Shown piece after piece: positions 25,509-35,095 of a stretch of DNA of 64,000 nucleotides. The DNA comes from JASHSH01 sp036490215 (GTDB lineage: Bacteria > Pseudomonadota > Alphaproteobacteria > Rhodospirillales > Magnetospirillaceae). The position numbers were made by a program, and so were the translations under genes. The stretch is from contig DASXEH010000006.1 of assembly GCA_036490215.1 (NCBI GenBank), positions 1-64,000 on the forward strand, read 5' to 3'. The notes beneath the pieces are model-generated. The model did no database searches. It saw only the letters and a list, made by a program, of their open reading frames with translations, and was not told where the DNA came from. Position 1 is the stretch's first letter; each line of letters begins with the position of its first letter.

Positions 25509-28426
25509 ACCCATTCGCCCAACCGCAACGACTGCGACGCTTCCAGGTCGAGATCACGACCGGCTGCAATCTCGCCTGCGCGGGATGCCCGCGTACGATC
25601 GGCATCAACGAGGGACATTGGCGCAACAAGCACATGCCGGTGAAACGCTTCGCCGCCGTGATCGAGCACGCGCCGCAATCCGATGTTCTGGTGCTTCAGG
25701 GGATTGGCGAGCCGACGCTGCATCCTCGTTTGCCGGAGATGCTTCAGCTCGCACGGGCGTCGAAGAAGTTCACGCATATTAGCTTCAATACCAATGCGTT
25801 GTTCCGCGAACTTCCCTATTACGATGAACTGCGGCGCCACGGCCTCGATCATGTCAGCGTCTCGGTCGACAGCCTGACTCCGGGAACGGCCGAGGCGACT
25901 CGTTCCGGCACTGATGTCAATCAGTTACGCGACGCTGTTCGCTATTTGATTCGGCTTTTCGGCGGTGGCACGACGCTCTCGATCGTCTTGAGCCGTATGA
26001 ACATCGGCGAGCTCTCATCGCTGCTCACCGAACTGCATGGATTGGGCGCGCGGCTGGTCGAAATCCAGCCGCTGATAGCCTATGCCGACGCGCTCGAAAA
26101 CGTGCGGCTGACCTCCAGCGATATCATCCTGGCCAAGCGCATCACCTCCGAGGCCGAGGCCCGGCTCCCGGATCTGCACGTCATGCACGCGCCGGCGCTG
26201 ACTCCGGTCGAGCGCCGCTGCCGCCGTCCGCTGCATGCGGGCTATGTGACGGTCGACGGGCTGTTGACCCCCTGCTGCACCACGGAAAATGTCGATCTCT
26301 TCGGCCGGGCCAGCCTGGAAGATCATGGCTTCGCCGAGCTCTGGCAAAACCAGAAGGTCGCCGACTGGTACGAGATGTTCTTCCACCGTGATGACGCGAT
26401 CTGCGTCGGTTGCGCTTACAATCCACAAGGCCTGGGACGGCAACAGTTGGAAGCGCCCGAGTCGGCGTCGCTTGTCTCCCGGGTCGAAGGTGCCGCCGTG
26501 CTGCAGCGCCAGGGCCGCGTCGAGGAGGCTGCCGCGCGCTTCCGCTCGGTTCTCGACGAAGGCGGATCGATCCAAGCCATCCAGGGACTCGGCGAGACGG
26601 CCCTACAGCGTGGCGAACACGCATCCGCGGTCCGTCTGCTCGAAACAGTGCAGCAGCTCGGCCCCTCGGCGCGCAATGCTCACAACCTTGCCTGGGCGCT
26701 GAATGGCGCCGGCCGCGGCGAAGACGCTTTGGCGCTGATGCGCCGTACCGTCAGCGAACATGCCGAATACGCGCCGGCCTATGGCTCTCTTGCCCGCTTG
26801 CTGACGGAGCGCAATGAGCGCGGTGCGGCTTCAGGTGTTTTGATAACGCTGATTCGCAAGGCCTTGGCCGCACGCAAAATGGACGTAGTTGAATCGTCTG
26901 TCGCGCAGCTCCTCGCGCTCAACGTCGTGCATCCACAGCTGACCGAGACTGCGAATCATTTGCGCGTGGGTAACCGCAACGATTTGGCACGGCGTGTCAT
27001 CGATGCGGTGCTCAAGCATAACCCCGGCGACCTGGGTGCGGCGCTGGTGCGGTGCATGACTCACCTTCCCGTCATCTACGCCAGCACGGCCGAGATCGAG
27101 TCTCATCGTGCGGCCTATAGCGCCGAACTTGCCGCCTTCGGCACGACCACCAAGGCGGCTTCGCCCGAGCGGTTGGCCGCCGCCTTCGAACAGGTCGGCC
27201 AGGCCAAACCCTTCTATTTGTCCTACCAAGGCCAGGATGATCGTCCGCTCCAGGAGATCTATGGCGGCGCCATCGCCCGGATCGCCCAAGCGGCGGTGAC
27301 CGGCATGCCCGCTCCAGCCGCCTCCCCGGCGCCGGGTGAAAAGATTCGGATCGGCTTTGCCAGCAACTACTTCTTCCAGCATTCGGTCTCAAAACTCTTC
27401 CGCGGCTGGATCGAACACCTCGACCGGTCCCGCTTCGAGGTCTTCGTCTACAACCTGTTCCCCGGTGAAGCCGACGAGTGGGCCTCTGCTGTCGCCAAGT
27501 CCGCCGATCATGCCCGCCATCGCCTGGGTAATTTCCCGGATTGGGCAAAGGCGATCGCCGGCGACCGTCTGCATGCCCTGATCTTTCCCGAGCTGGGCAT
27601 GGAAACGACGGCTCTGCGCCTCGCCTGTCTGCGCTTCGCCAAGGTGCAGTGCATGACCTGGGGCCATCCGGTCACTACTGGGTTACCAACGATCGACTAC
27701 TTCCTGTCGAGCGATCTGATGGAACCTGCGAATGGCGACTCGCATTACAGCGAGACGCTGGTTCGCCTGCCCAACCTGTCGGTCTATTACGAACCCCTGC
27801 CCGCCGACACCGGATCGGCGACACGAACGACACTCGGCCTGCGCGATGATGCGACGGTCTATGTCTGCTGCCAGACACTCTACAAATACCACGCGGCCTA
27901 TGACCGGCTGTTCCCGGCCATCGCCGCCAAGGTGCCCAATGCCCAGTTCCTGCTGATCGCCGATAGCAATCCGGCGACCACCGATGCCGTCCGGGCGAGG
28001 CTGACCGCAGCCTTTGCCGCCATCGGATTGAATGCCGCGCGCCATCTGGTGTTCACGCCGCCGGTCGCGCCGACCGATTTCCCCGCCCTGCTCAAATCCG
28101 GCGATATCTATCTCGACAGCCTGAGCTGGTCGGGCGGCAACACGACGCTCGAAGCCGCGACCTGCGGCTTACCGATCATCACTCTGCCCGGCACCTTCAT
28201 GCGCGGCCGCCATAGCGCCGCCATCCTGCGGCAAATGGGCCTCGATCAGTACATCGCGGCCAATGAACAAGCCTATCTGGACCTGGCCGTGCGTTTGGGT
28301 ACCGACACGACAGCACGCCATGAAGCCGCCGGTCTGGTCGCCGCCAATCGCGAAAAGCTGTTTCGCGATCTGAAGCCGGTTCGGGCGCTCGAACAGTTCC
28401 TGATCCAGGCCGTCACGGCGTCCTAA
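25505..28426 (+). CDS. Radical SAM/SPASM-like - TPR - SPINDLY-type O-GlcNAc transferase fusion (973 aa)
   Basis: Three enzyme-like parts are joined. Residues about 1-310 form a radical SAM domain with the 4Fe-4S motif C21-x3-C25-x2-C28 (TGCNLACAGCP) and GIGEPTLHP in place of the usual GGEP loop. A second cysteine cluster (Cys239, Cys257-Cys258, Cys300-x2-Cys303) resembles a SPASM auxiliary-cluster domain. Residues about 330-520 form TPR-like helices. Residues about 611-965 form the C-terminal catalytic region of bacterial SPINDLY/GT41 proteins: GFASNYFFQHSVSKLFRGW, TWGHPVTTGLPTIDYFLSS, SWSGGNTTLEAATCGLPIITLPG and MRGRHSAAILRQMGL. It should be cytoplasmic and iron-dependent. The target is probably protein Ser/Thr plus a second radical modification; this is inference. 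It overlaps the NodT-like gene and sits seven bases before the next glycosyltransferase gene. Confidence 0.9.
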   Translation: MNPFAQPQRLRRFQVEITTGCNLACAGCPRTIGINEGHWRNKHMPVKRFAAVIEHAPQSDVLVLQGIGEPTLHPRLPEMLQLARASKKFTHISFNTNALFRELPYYDELRRHGLDHVSVSVDSLTPGTAEATRSGTDVNQLRDAVRYLIRLFGGGTTLSIVLSRMNIGELSSLLTELHGLGARLVEIQPLIAYADALENVRLTSSDIILAKRITSEAEARLPDLHVMHAPALTPVERRCRRPLHAGYVTVDGLLTPCCTTENVDLFGRASLEDHGFAELWQNQKVADWYEMFFHRDDAICVGCAYNPQGLGRQQLEAPESASLVSRVEGAAVLQRQGRVEEAAARFRSVLDEGGSIQAIQGLGETALQRGEHASAVRLLETVQQLGPSARNAHNLAWALNGAGRGEDALALMRRTVSEHAEYAPAYGSLARLLTERNERGAASGVLITLIRKALAARKMDVVESSVAQLLALNVVHPQLTETANHLRVGNRNDLARRVIDAVLKHNPGDLGAALVRCMTHLPVIYASTAEIESHRAAYSAELAAFGTTTKAASPERLAAAFEQVGQAKPFYLSYQGQDDRPLQEIYGGAIARIAQAAVTGMPAPAASPAPGEKIRIGFASNYFFQHSVSKLFRGWIEHLDRSRFEVFVYNLFPGEADEWASAVAKSADHARHRLGNFPDWAKAIAGDRLHALIFPELGMETTALRLACLRFAKVQCMTWGHPVTTGLPTIDYFLSSDLMEPANGDSHYSETLVRLPNLSVYYEPLPADTGSATRTTLGLRDDATVYVCCQTLYKYHAAYDRLFPAIAAKVPNAQFLLIADSNPATTDAVRARLTAAFAAIGLNAARHLVFTPPVAPTDFPALLKSGDIYLDSLSWSGGNTTLEAATCGLPIITLPGTFMRGRHSAAILRQMGLDQYIAANEQAYLDLAVRLGTDTTARHEAAGLVAANREKLFRDLKPVRALEQFLIQAVTAS

Positions 28427-28433
28427 TACGCGC

Positions 28434-29876
28434 ATGGCCGACGTCCAGTCTCGCCTGCAGCAAGCCTTCACCCTGCATCGCGCCGGGTCGCTTGAGCAAG
28501 CCGCTGAACTCTACCGCTCGATCCTCGCCGAAGACCCCGAAAACGCCGATGCCCTGCATCTTCTGGGCCTTGCCCTCAAGACGGAAGGCAAGATGGACGA
28601 AGCTCTCGGCTTGATGCAGCGGGCTATCGCCGCGAATCCCACTTTTGGCGATGCCCACTACAATCTCGGCAACCTGTATATGGGCTTGGGACGAAATGAT
28701 GAAGCCATCGTCCATTTCCGCCGCGCCATCGCCCTGAAACCGGAATTAGCCGAGGCTTATTACAATCTCGGCAATACGTTGCGCGGTCTGCGCGATCTCG
28801 AAGGCGCCGAAGCCGCGTTTCGGGATGCGATCGCCGCGCGGCCGGCCTATGTCGACGCTTATCATAACCTGGCTAATGTTTTGTCCGGGCAGAACCGTGT
28901 CGAGATGGCGATCGCCTCGTACCGTCGGGCCATCGAGCTGAAGCCGGATTTGGCCGAAGCCTATTACAATCTCAGCCTGACGCTGCTTGTGACCGGCGCA
29001 ATTCGCGAGGGCTTTGAACTCTACGAGCGACGTTGGGATGTCGAGGGGTTTCCGACACCGCGCCGCAACTTCAGGCAGCCGACCTGGGACGGCACGCCGA
29101 TGCTGGGCAAAACGCTGCTGATCCATTCCGAGCAGGGTCTCGGCGATACGCTTCAGTTCTTGCGCTACGTCTCGCATGCCGCGCAACGGCTCGGCGGCAA
29201 CGTCATATTCGAGACGCAAAAGGCAGTGGTGGACCTGGCGCGTCGCATTCTGCCCGACGCGACGGTCTTAGCCCAAGGCGAGCCATTGCCGGCCTTCGAT
29301 ACCGCCATCCCCCTGCTCAGCCTACCGCGGCTGCTGGGCACCAAGATCAATGCCGTTCCCTATGCATCGGCCCGGCCCGAGCGCGTGGAGAAATGGCGGG
29401 AGACGATCGGTGCGGGCGGCAAGCTGCGCGTCGGCATCGTCTGGGCCGGCAATCCCGAGCACAAGAACGACCACAACCGATCCTTGCCGATCCAAGCACT
29501 GGATGGACTGCCGGCGGGTGACCGCTTCCGCTATTTCTCCCTACAGATGGGCGGGCCGCGCAGCACGCTACCGCAAACACGCGTGCCCATGGTGGATCTT
29601 GGCGAACAGATTCAAGACTTCGATGACACCGCCGCCGTCCTATCGCAGCTCGATCTGGTGATCGCCTGCGATACCGCCATTGCCCATCTGGCAGGTGCTT
29701 TGGCGCGGCCGGTTTGGGTGCTGTTGCCTTTCGCGCCCGATTGGCGCTGGCAAATGGCCCGGCCCGATTCGCCCTGGTATCCGACGATGACGCTCTATCG
29801 TCAGGACCGGCGCGGCGATTGGGCGACCGTAATCGCTCGCGTCGCCGCCGATCTCAAGCACCGGATCGGCGGTTAG
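28434..29876 (+). CDS. TPR-containing glycosyltransferase, single module (480 aa)
   Basis: Stand-alone version of the module repeated four times in the giant protein. Five or so TPR units occupy residues 1-190 with very regular AEAYYNLGNxL...EAxxxxRxAIxLKP repeats. The GT9-like catalytic part follows: LLIHSEQGLGDTLQFLRYV, VWAGNPEHKNDHNRSLP, CDTAIAHLAGALARPVW and APDWRW...SPWYPTMTLYRQ. It is closest to module 2 of the giant protein, which shares NPKHKNDRNRSMP and LVIACDTAxxHLAGALAxPVW. Cytoplasmic. It ends nine bases from the convergent HlyD gene. The likely role is sugar transfer to protein or to a growing glycan; donor and acceptor are unknown. Confidence 0.9.
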   Translation: MADVQSRLQQAFTLHRAGSLEQAAELYRSILAEDPENADALHLLGLALKTEGKMDEALGLMQRAIAANPTFGDAHYNLGNLYMGLGRNDEAIVHFRRAIALKPELAEAYYNLGNTLRGLRDLEGAEAAFRDAIAARPAYVDAYHNLANVLSGQNRVEMAIASYRRAIELKPDLAEAYYNLSLTLLVTGAIREGFELYERRWDVEGFPTPRRNFRQPTWDGTPMLGKTLLIHSEQGLGDTLQFLRYVSHAAQRLGGNVIFETQKAVVDLARRILPDATVLAQGEPLPAFDTAIPLLSLPRLLGTKINAVPYASARPERVEKWRETIGAGGKLRVGIVWAGNPEHKNDHNRSLPIQALDGLPAGDRFRYFSLQMGGPRSTLPQTRVPMVDLGEQIQDFDDTAAVLSQLDLVIACDTAIAHLAGALARPVWVLLPFAPDWRWQMARPDSPWYPTMTLYRQDRRGDWATVIARVAADLKHRIGG

Positions 29877-29885
29877 ACGGCCCCC

Positions 29886-31298
29886 TCAGCGTTCGCGGAA
29901 TGCCGCCGACATCGAGTCGATCAGCGGCTGGATCATGTATTGCAACGCTGTACGGTCGCCGGTGGCGACGACGATCGACGCCGGCATGCCGGGGTAAAGA
30001 TCGATATGCGTCGGCGCGTTGGCCAGCGACGCCTCATCGATCTTCACATAGACCGTATAATACGGTTTGCCTGTGTGCGCCTCGACCTGGCGATCCGGCG
30101 ACACATAAGTCACTTTGCCGATAATGAGTGGCAGATCGCGCTGCTTGAGCGCCGTCAGCTTCACCTCGGCTTCCATGCCTTCGCGGATCCGGTCGATGTC
30201 CTCGGGTTTCACGGGCGCATCGACACGCATCTGCTGATCATGTGGCTCGATCTCGAGGATCGTTTCGCCACGCGGGATCACCGCGCCCTTGGTGAAAATG
30301 GTCATGCCGAACACGGTACCCGCCACCGGCGCCTTGATCTGCGTGCGGTCGAGCACATCTTTGGCTGAGAGCATGTGCTGATAAACGTCGGACACTTTGG
30401 TTTGGGTATCGCGCAACTCGTTGACCACTTGGCTCAGCCATTCCTGGCGAACCGCGTCTGTCTGCGACTTGGTCTGGTTGATGCTCTGCTCGGCGCGGCC
30501 CATATCGGCCGTCAATTCGTTCTCCTCACCTTCGAGACGTTCGGCATTGCGCTGCAAATCGAGCACGCGCGTCTGCGAGATGATGCCCTTCTCGTAAAGA
30601 TCCTTGAGCCCTTTGAGTTCTTTCTCCATCGATTGGCGCTGCGCTACACGCGCCGCGATCTGCGCCTTGTCGCCCGTCATCTGCACTTGATACTCAGCGA
30701 TACGCTTCTTCGACATTTCGATCTGACTTTGCAGCGCGGCCGATCGCGCATCACGCAACTTCTTCTGGCCCGTTATCGCTGCGCTGACCGTCGGGTCGGA
30801 AACGCGGTCCTTCATATCGGCGGGGAAAACCACGTCGGCCGCACCGGTCGACTCGGCCGTCAGACGCGCTTCCTGAGCTCGCAGAGAATCATACTGCTGC
30901 GTGAAGGAGGTGTAATCGGCCCGCGCCCGCGTATCGTCCAATTGAACCAGAACCTGGCCGGGCTGAACCTCGTCGCCATCCGTCACCTTGATTTCGGAGA
31001 CGATGCCGCCGTCGAGGTGCTGAATCGATTTGCGATTCCCCTCGATTTTCAACGTACCCGCCGCAACGACTGCCGAAGCTAGAGGCGCAAAAGCCGCCCA
31101 GCCGACGAAGCCGCCGAAAAAGATCAGCATCACGACCACTCCCGCGATGATCGGACCGATTGCACTATCCGGCACGTCGGTTTCGGTAACGGGAGAGGCG
31201 ATATCTCGCATCGCCGCGACGATGCTGCGGCGGTCACTTTCTATGACCATCGTGCCATCGGCTTTGGCCTTACCGCCAAATAGAATTGGTAATTTCAT
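29886..31298 (-). CDS. HlyD family type I secretion periplasmic adaptor
   Basis: Membrane-fusion protein of a type I exporter, 470 residues. A short cytoplasmic tail precedes one membrane helix at about residues 47-70. GNRKSIQHLDGGIVSEIKVTDGDEV then forms the first half of the lipoyl/barrel-sandwich domain. A long coiled-coil region runs through the middle (for example RLEGEENELTADMGRAEQS). The second lipoyl half is IKAPVAGTVFGMTIFTKGAVIPRGETILEIEP, and a C-terminal beta-barrel ends at MIQPLIDSMSAAFRER, as in PrtE/RsaE/HlyD proteins. The ATG at 31298 shares a base with the ABC gene's stop (TGATG), so translation is coupled. The frame extends upstream into the ABC gene but is not protein-like there. 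Confidence 0.95.
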   Translation of the reverse strand: MKLPILFGGKAKADGTMVIESDRRSIVAAMRDIASPVTETDVPDSAIGPIIAGVVVMLIFFGGFVGWAAFAPLASAVVAAGTLKIEGNRKSIQHLDGGIVSEIKVTDGDEVQPGQVLVQLDDTRARADYTSFTQQYDSLRAQEARLTAESTGAADVVFPADMKDRVSDPTVSAAITGQKKLRDARSAALQSQIEMSKKRIAEYQVQMTGDKAQIAARVAQRQSMEKELKGLKDLYEKGIISQTRVLDLQRNAERLEGEENELTADMGRAEQSINQTKSQTDAVRQEWLSQVVNELRDTQTKVSDVYQHMLSAKDVLDRTQIKAPVAGTVFGMTIFTKGAVIPRGETILEIEPHDQQMRVDAPVKPEDIDRIREGMEAEVKLTALKQRDLPLIIGKVTYVSPDRQVEAHTGKPYYTVYVKIDEASLANAPTHIDLYPGMPASIVVATGDRTALQYMIQPLIDSMSAAFRER

Positions 31299-33082
31299 CA
31301 GCTTGCCGTCCCAATCACGCCCATTCGTTGCCCGGACGCACCGGACGGTGGCGTATTTGATTGTGTCACCGGCTGTACGCCGGGGCCTGGCGTCGCGCCC
31401 ATCTGCTTCAGCAATTCCTCGCGCGTCATCATCTGGCGCACTTGGCCTTGCTGCATGTAGAGCACTTTGTCCACCGACTGAAGCACATTGAGGCGATGCG
31501 ATACGATGACCACCGTCACGTTCCGGGCCTTGAGATTGGCCAGACACTTCGTCAGCGAGACGTCGCCTTCCGTATCGAGATTGGCATTGGGTTCGTCGAG
31601 CACGACGAAGCACGGATTGCCGAACACGGCACGCGCCAAAGCCACCTGCTGGCGCTGGCCGCCCGAAAGCGTCGAGCCGTCCTCGCCGATCGACGTCTCA
31701 TAGCCATGCGACAGCTTGAGAATCATATCGTGGGCACCCGCAAGCTGAGCTGCGACGATGATGTTGTCAGAATCTGTCTCGGTGAAGCGCGCGATATTCT
31801 GTGCCACCGTGCCGGCGAACAACTCGACGTCCTGCGGCAGGTATCCGACATAGCGGCCAAAATCGTCGCGATCCCAACTGAAGACATCGGCACCATCGAG
31901 GCGCACCGTGCCGTCGCTGGGCGGGAAGACGCCGACGATCAGCCGCGCCAGGGTAGACTTACCGGCAGCCGTCGGACCGATCACGCCGAGGCATGTGCCC
32001 GGCTCGATCTCGAAACCGACACCCGAAAGGAGCTGGCGGTTCGATCCCTGCGGTGTGTAGACCAGCCGCTCCACCACCAGCCGCCCGGTCGGCTTCGGCA
32101 GTACCGTAACCGTTTCGCGCGGCGGCGGCGAACCGAGCACATTGTCGAGATTACGATAGGCTTCGCGGGCGCCGATCATGCTGCGCCAGAGGGAGAGGAT
32201 TTGATCGAGCGGTTGCGTGGCGCGGCCAATCAAGAGCATGCCGGCGAACATTTCCCCGGGCGTGATATCGCGCTCGATGGCGAGATAAGCGCCGATGCCG
32301 AGCAGCAGTGACTGCACCATCAGCCGCAGCATGCGCGAGAGCGCCGTTAGTGCAGCGTTACGGTCACTGGCAACAGCATGGTTGTTGAGCATATCGCGGC
32401 GATTGACCATCCACGGATTTAGAATGCCGCGGATCATGCCCATGCCCAGAACCACCTCGGCGTTGCGCAACGCCGCTTCGGCCAGGGTGTAGCTCTTGTT
32501 ACGCGCCTCGGCCGCCGCCATGACGCGACCGTTGGTCAGCACTTCGGTCGCAACCGTGATCATGATTTGAAAAACCATGAACAAGACCGACACACCGCCC
32601 AGCATGGGATGGATGATGAACAGGATACCGAGATAGATGACCATCCAAGGCAGATCGAACAGCGCATGGACTCCGGCGCCGGTGATGAACTGACGGAAGC
32701 CGTCGAGTGCACGGATGGCGTCGCTGCGATCGCGGATACGGGCACGCGTCGCCCGCTCGAACAGAATTGCCATGATACGAAGCGACAAGCGCCGATCAAT
32801 GCGCAACCCGGCGCGGATCAGCACTTTGGCGCGCAGGTAATCGAGCGCCGACTGCACACTGATGGCAAGCACATAGACCAGGAACAGGAGAACCAGGGTC
32901 TCTTTGTTGCCGGTTGTCAGAACCCGATCGCTAACCTGGAGCATGAAGAGCGTCGGCGCCAGAAGCAGCATATTGATGGCGAAACTGAACATACCCGCGG
33001 CAAGGAAATAAGAGGAGCAGCTCCGCAGGATGGCCGCCATCACGGCCTTTTTTTTGCGCTGAGGCGTTGAGGGCGACGGCAT
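31298..33082 (-). CDS. Type I secretion system permease/ATPase (PrtD-like ABC exporter)
   Basis: Inner-membrane ABC half-transporter of 594 residues that powers export of C-terminal-signal substrates. The N-terminal half holds a six-helix exporter domain opening with SYFLAAGMFSFAINMLLLAP and ALFDLPWMVIYLGILFIIHP, hallmarks of the PrtD/RsaD/AprD group. It lacks the N-terminal C39-like domain of HlyB. The nucleotide-binding domain has Walker A GPTAAGKST (about residue 370), signature LSGGQRQQVALARA (about 471), Walker B CFVVLDEPNANLD (about 494) and an H-loop VSHR. A Pro/Gly-rich C-terminal tail of some 30 residues is extra. It sits between the TPR-glycosyltransferase gene (one-base overlap, TAATG) and the HlyD gene (one-base overlap). 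Confidence 0.96.
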   Translation of the reverse strand: MPSPSTPQRKKKAVMAAILRSCSSYFLAAGMFSFAINMLLLAPTLFMLQVSDRVLTTGNKETLVLLFLVYVLAISVQSALDYLRAKVLIRAGLRIDRRLSLRIMAILFERATRARIRDRSDAIRALDGFRQFITGAGVHALFDLPWMVIYLGILFIIHPMLGGVSVLFMVFQIMITVATEVLTNGRVMAAAEARNKSYTLAEAALRNAEVVLGMGMIRGILNPWMVNRRDMLNNHAVASDRNAALTALSRMLRLMVQSLLLGIGAYLAIERDITPGEMFAGMLLIGRATQPLDQILSLWRSMIGAREAYRNLDNVLGSPPPRETVTVLPKPTGRLVVERLVYTPQGSNRQLLSGVGFEIEPGTCLGVIGPTAAGKSTLARLIVGVFPPSDGTVRLDGADVFSWDRDDFGRYVGYLPQDVELFAGTVAQNIARFTETDSDNIIVAAQLAGAHDMILKLSHGYETSIGEDGSTLSGGQRQQVALARAVFGNPCFVVLDEPNANLDTEGDVSLTKCLANLKARNVTVVIVSHRLNVLQSVDKVLYMQQGQVRQMMTREELLKQMGATPGPGVQPVTQSNTPPSGASGQRMGVIGTAS

Positions 33083-34905
33083 TATCGGCTGCTCCCGTTA
33101 TTCGTTTGTGCCCGCGCAGCCAAGGCGGCTGCGACGCGTTCGATCGTCCCGCGCCAGTCATTAGGCTCCGGCTGGCGGAACAAAGTGAGCGTTGGATACC
33201 ACGGGCTATCGCTTCGATCCAACAGCCATCGCCAATCGGGGCTGTAGGCAACCAGCGCCCATACCGGAACGCCTAGCGCCCCGGCAAGATGGGCGACCGA
33301 AGTGTCGACTGAAATCACCAGATCCATAGCGCGTGCCACTGCGCCTGTTTCGGCCATATCGGAGAGATCGGCTGACAGATCCTCAATCGGCGCCATCGCG
33401 CGCAGCGCATCCAACGTGCCCGGCGCATGCACCTTTTGAAGACTGAAGAAGCGCAGACCCGGAATGCGAAGGACAGGTTCCAGCAAGGCTGGGGTAATCG
33501 AACGTTCACGATCGCGCTTGTGTCCCGTGCTGCCCGACCAGACGAGCCCGATCTTCAATCCCTGCCCCGCCACGCGCGCCGCCCACTTTTCTTCAAGCCC
33601 CTGCGGCAGCGTAAGGTATTGCGTCGGCGCCGCGACACTGCTGAGATCGATTTTGAGCGCGCGCGCGATGCTCAAAAGCGGCGTCCAGGCGACACATGCG
33701 GGAACCGGTTGTCCCTCGCGATTCAGCTCGACACCCGGCCAAGCGGGAACGAGGCGCTGCAACGTCGGGGCGACGCGGAACACGATGCCCCGAGTCAGAG
33801 CCGCTGCGCGCGGCAGGAAACGTATGAACTGAAGCGCGTCGCCCAGACCTTGCTCCTCGACGACCAGAAGCTTTCCGTTCAGTAAGCCGCCATCCCAACG
33901 CGGCAGCTTGATCGATTGAAAGCGCTGCGCCAGTTCGGGAAGCAACAGCCGAGACTCGTAATCCTCCCAACCCACCGCGAATTCGCCGCGGACGAGATGG
34001 ACGAAGGCTTTATGCAGGCGGAAGTCGGTTTTCGTCGGGCCCAGGACTGCCGCGCGCCGATAGGCGTCAATCGCGGCGTCGAGTTCGAGCGTCGCGAGAT
34101 AGCCGTTGCCGAGATTACCCATGGCGTCGGCATAGGTTGGCGCCAGTTCCAGCGCCCTCTTCAAGAGCGCTTTCGCTTCTTCGAGCCGCCCCATCTCTTG
34201 CAACGCACAGCCGAGATTGTTGAGTGCTTCAACCGAAGCGGGATCGATCGCGAGCGCGCGTCGGTAAGCATCGCAGGCTTCGTCGTAGCGGCCGAGACGC
34301 TTCAGCAACACACCGAGATTGTTCAGCGCGCCGACGAATTTGGCATCCACGGCAAAGGCGCGGGCGAAAGCAGCCTCGGCCTCATCGGTGCGGTTAAGCA
34401 AAGCCAACGCCAGACCCACGCCGTTGTGGGTCCGTGGCGAATTGGGATATTTGGCGACGGCACGGGTGTAGAGACCGAGAGCCCCTTCCCCATCCTTGAG
34501 TGAGTACCGCGCCCAGGCCCGATTGAGCAGCGCATCTTCGCCGTCCGGCGTCAGTTCGATAACACGCGCGTAAGACTCATCGGCATCGGCCAAACGGCCG
34601 AGCTTGAGCAGCAGATTGCCAAGATTGGTATGGCCGGACGGATCGGCAGGATCGAGTTCGACGGAACGGCGAAGCAATACCTCGGCGCGCTCCGCCTGGC
34701 CAAGCGCCTTTGCGATCAGCCCCAGGTGATTGTGAGCCACCGCCAACTTGGGTTGCTGCGCGATCAACGCGGAATAGGCGCGCTCGGCCTCTTGGAGACG
34801 GCCAGCTTTGAACAGCGTAAAGGCTTGATTGAGCAAAGGAGGAACGGTCGCCACGGCGCGCGGCTTTGCCGCCGCCACGGGCGCTTTACGCTTGCCGCCT
34901 CTCAT
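33082..34905 (-). CDS. TPR-containing glycosyltransferase, long TPR array (about 607 aa)
   Basis: Eight or so TPR units occupy roughly residues 20-300 (repeats such as LNNLGVLLKRLGRYDEACDAYRRALAIDP). They are followed by a GT9-like domain with VVEEQGLGDALQFIRFLP, LVWSGSTGHKRDRERSI, SVDTSVAHLAGALGVPVW and SPDWRWLLDRSDSPWYPTLTLFRQ. The first block has Glu where other copies have His or Tyr (EEQGLGD instead of HAEQGLGD). A basic leader RGGKRKAPVAAAKPRA precedes the TPRs. The ATG at 34905 has an AGGA site nine bases upstream; an ATG at 34914 or TTG at 34959 is possible. It is first gene of a coupled TPR-GT/ABC/HlyD operon, so glycosyltransfer and export are linked at the level of translation. Confidence 0.88.
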   Translation of the reverse strand: MRGGKRKAPVAAAKPRAVATVPPLLNQAFTLFKAGRLQEAERAYSALIAQQPKLAVAHNHLGLIAKALGQAERAEVLLRRSVELDPADPSGHTNLGNLLLKLGRLADADESYARVIELTPDGEDALLNRAWARYSLKDGEGALGLYTRAVAKYPNSPRTHNGVGLALALLNRTDEAEAAFARAFAVDAKFVGALNNLGVLLKRLGRYDEACDAYRRALAIDPASVEALNNLGCALQEMGRLEEAKALLKRALELAPTYADAMGNLGNGYLATLELDAAIDAYRRAAVLGPTKTDFRLHKAFVHLVRGEFAVGWEDYESRLLLPELAQRFQSIKLPRWDGGLLNGKLLVVEEQGLGDALQFIRFLPRAAALTRGIVFRVAPTLQRLVPAWPGVELNREGQPVPACVAWTPLLSIARALKIDLSSVAAPTQYLTLPQGLEEKWAARVAGQGLKIGLVWSGSTGHKRDRERSITPALLEPVLRIPGLRFFSLQKVHAPGTLDALRAMAPIEDLSADLSDMAETGAVARAMDLVISVDTSVAHLAGALGVPVWALVAYSPDWRWLLDRSDSPWYPTLTLFRQPEPNDWRGTIERVAAALAARAQTNNGSSR

Positions 34906-35040
34906 TGCGTTCATTCCTGGCCGTACCGTAAAACGCGTCGCGCGGCCCGAATCGCACAAATGACCCGTCCGCGTTTACAGGTTAAGGGATATTCCTTTCC
35001 CCCGCCTTAACGGCGGCCCGGCTCTAACGTTTTGATATAA

Positions 35041-35072
35041 AAGAAAAAGGGGCCACCTGAGGGTGACCCCTT
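35041..35072 (-). terminator. Rho-independent terminator after the giant repeat-protein gene
   Basis: Read on the minus strand, AAGGGGTCACCC, a short TCA loop and GGTGGCCCCTT form a stem with one mismatch (35047-35072). A T-rich run follows (35041-35046 and beyond). It lies about 25 bases after the stop of the 3337-residue protein and separates it from the TPR-GT/ABC/HlyD operon that follows on the same strand. The exporter operon therefore probably has its own promoter in 34906-35040. Confidence 0.8.
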
Positions 35073-35095
35073 GTCACTTTCCTCTATAACCGGCG

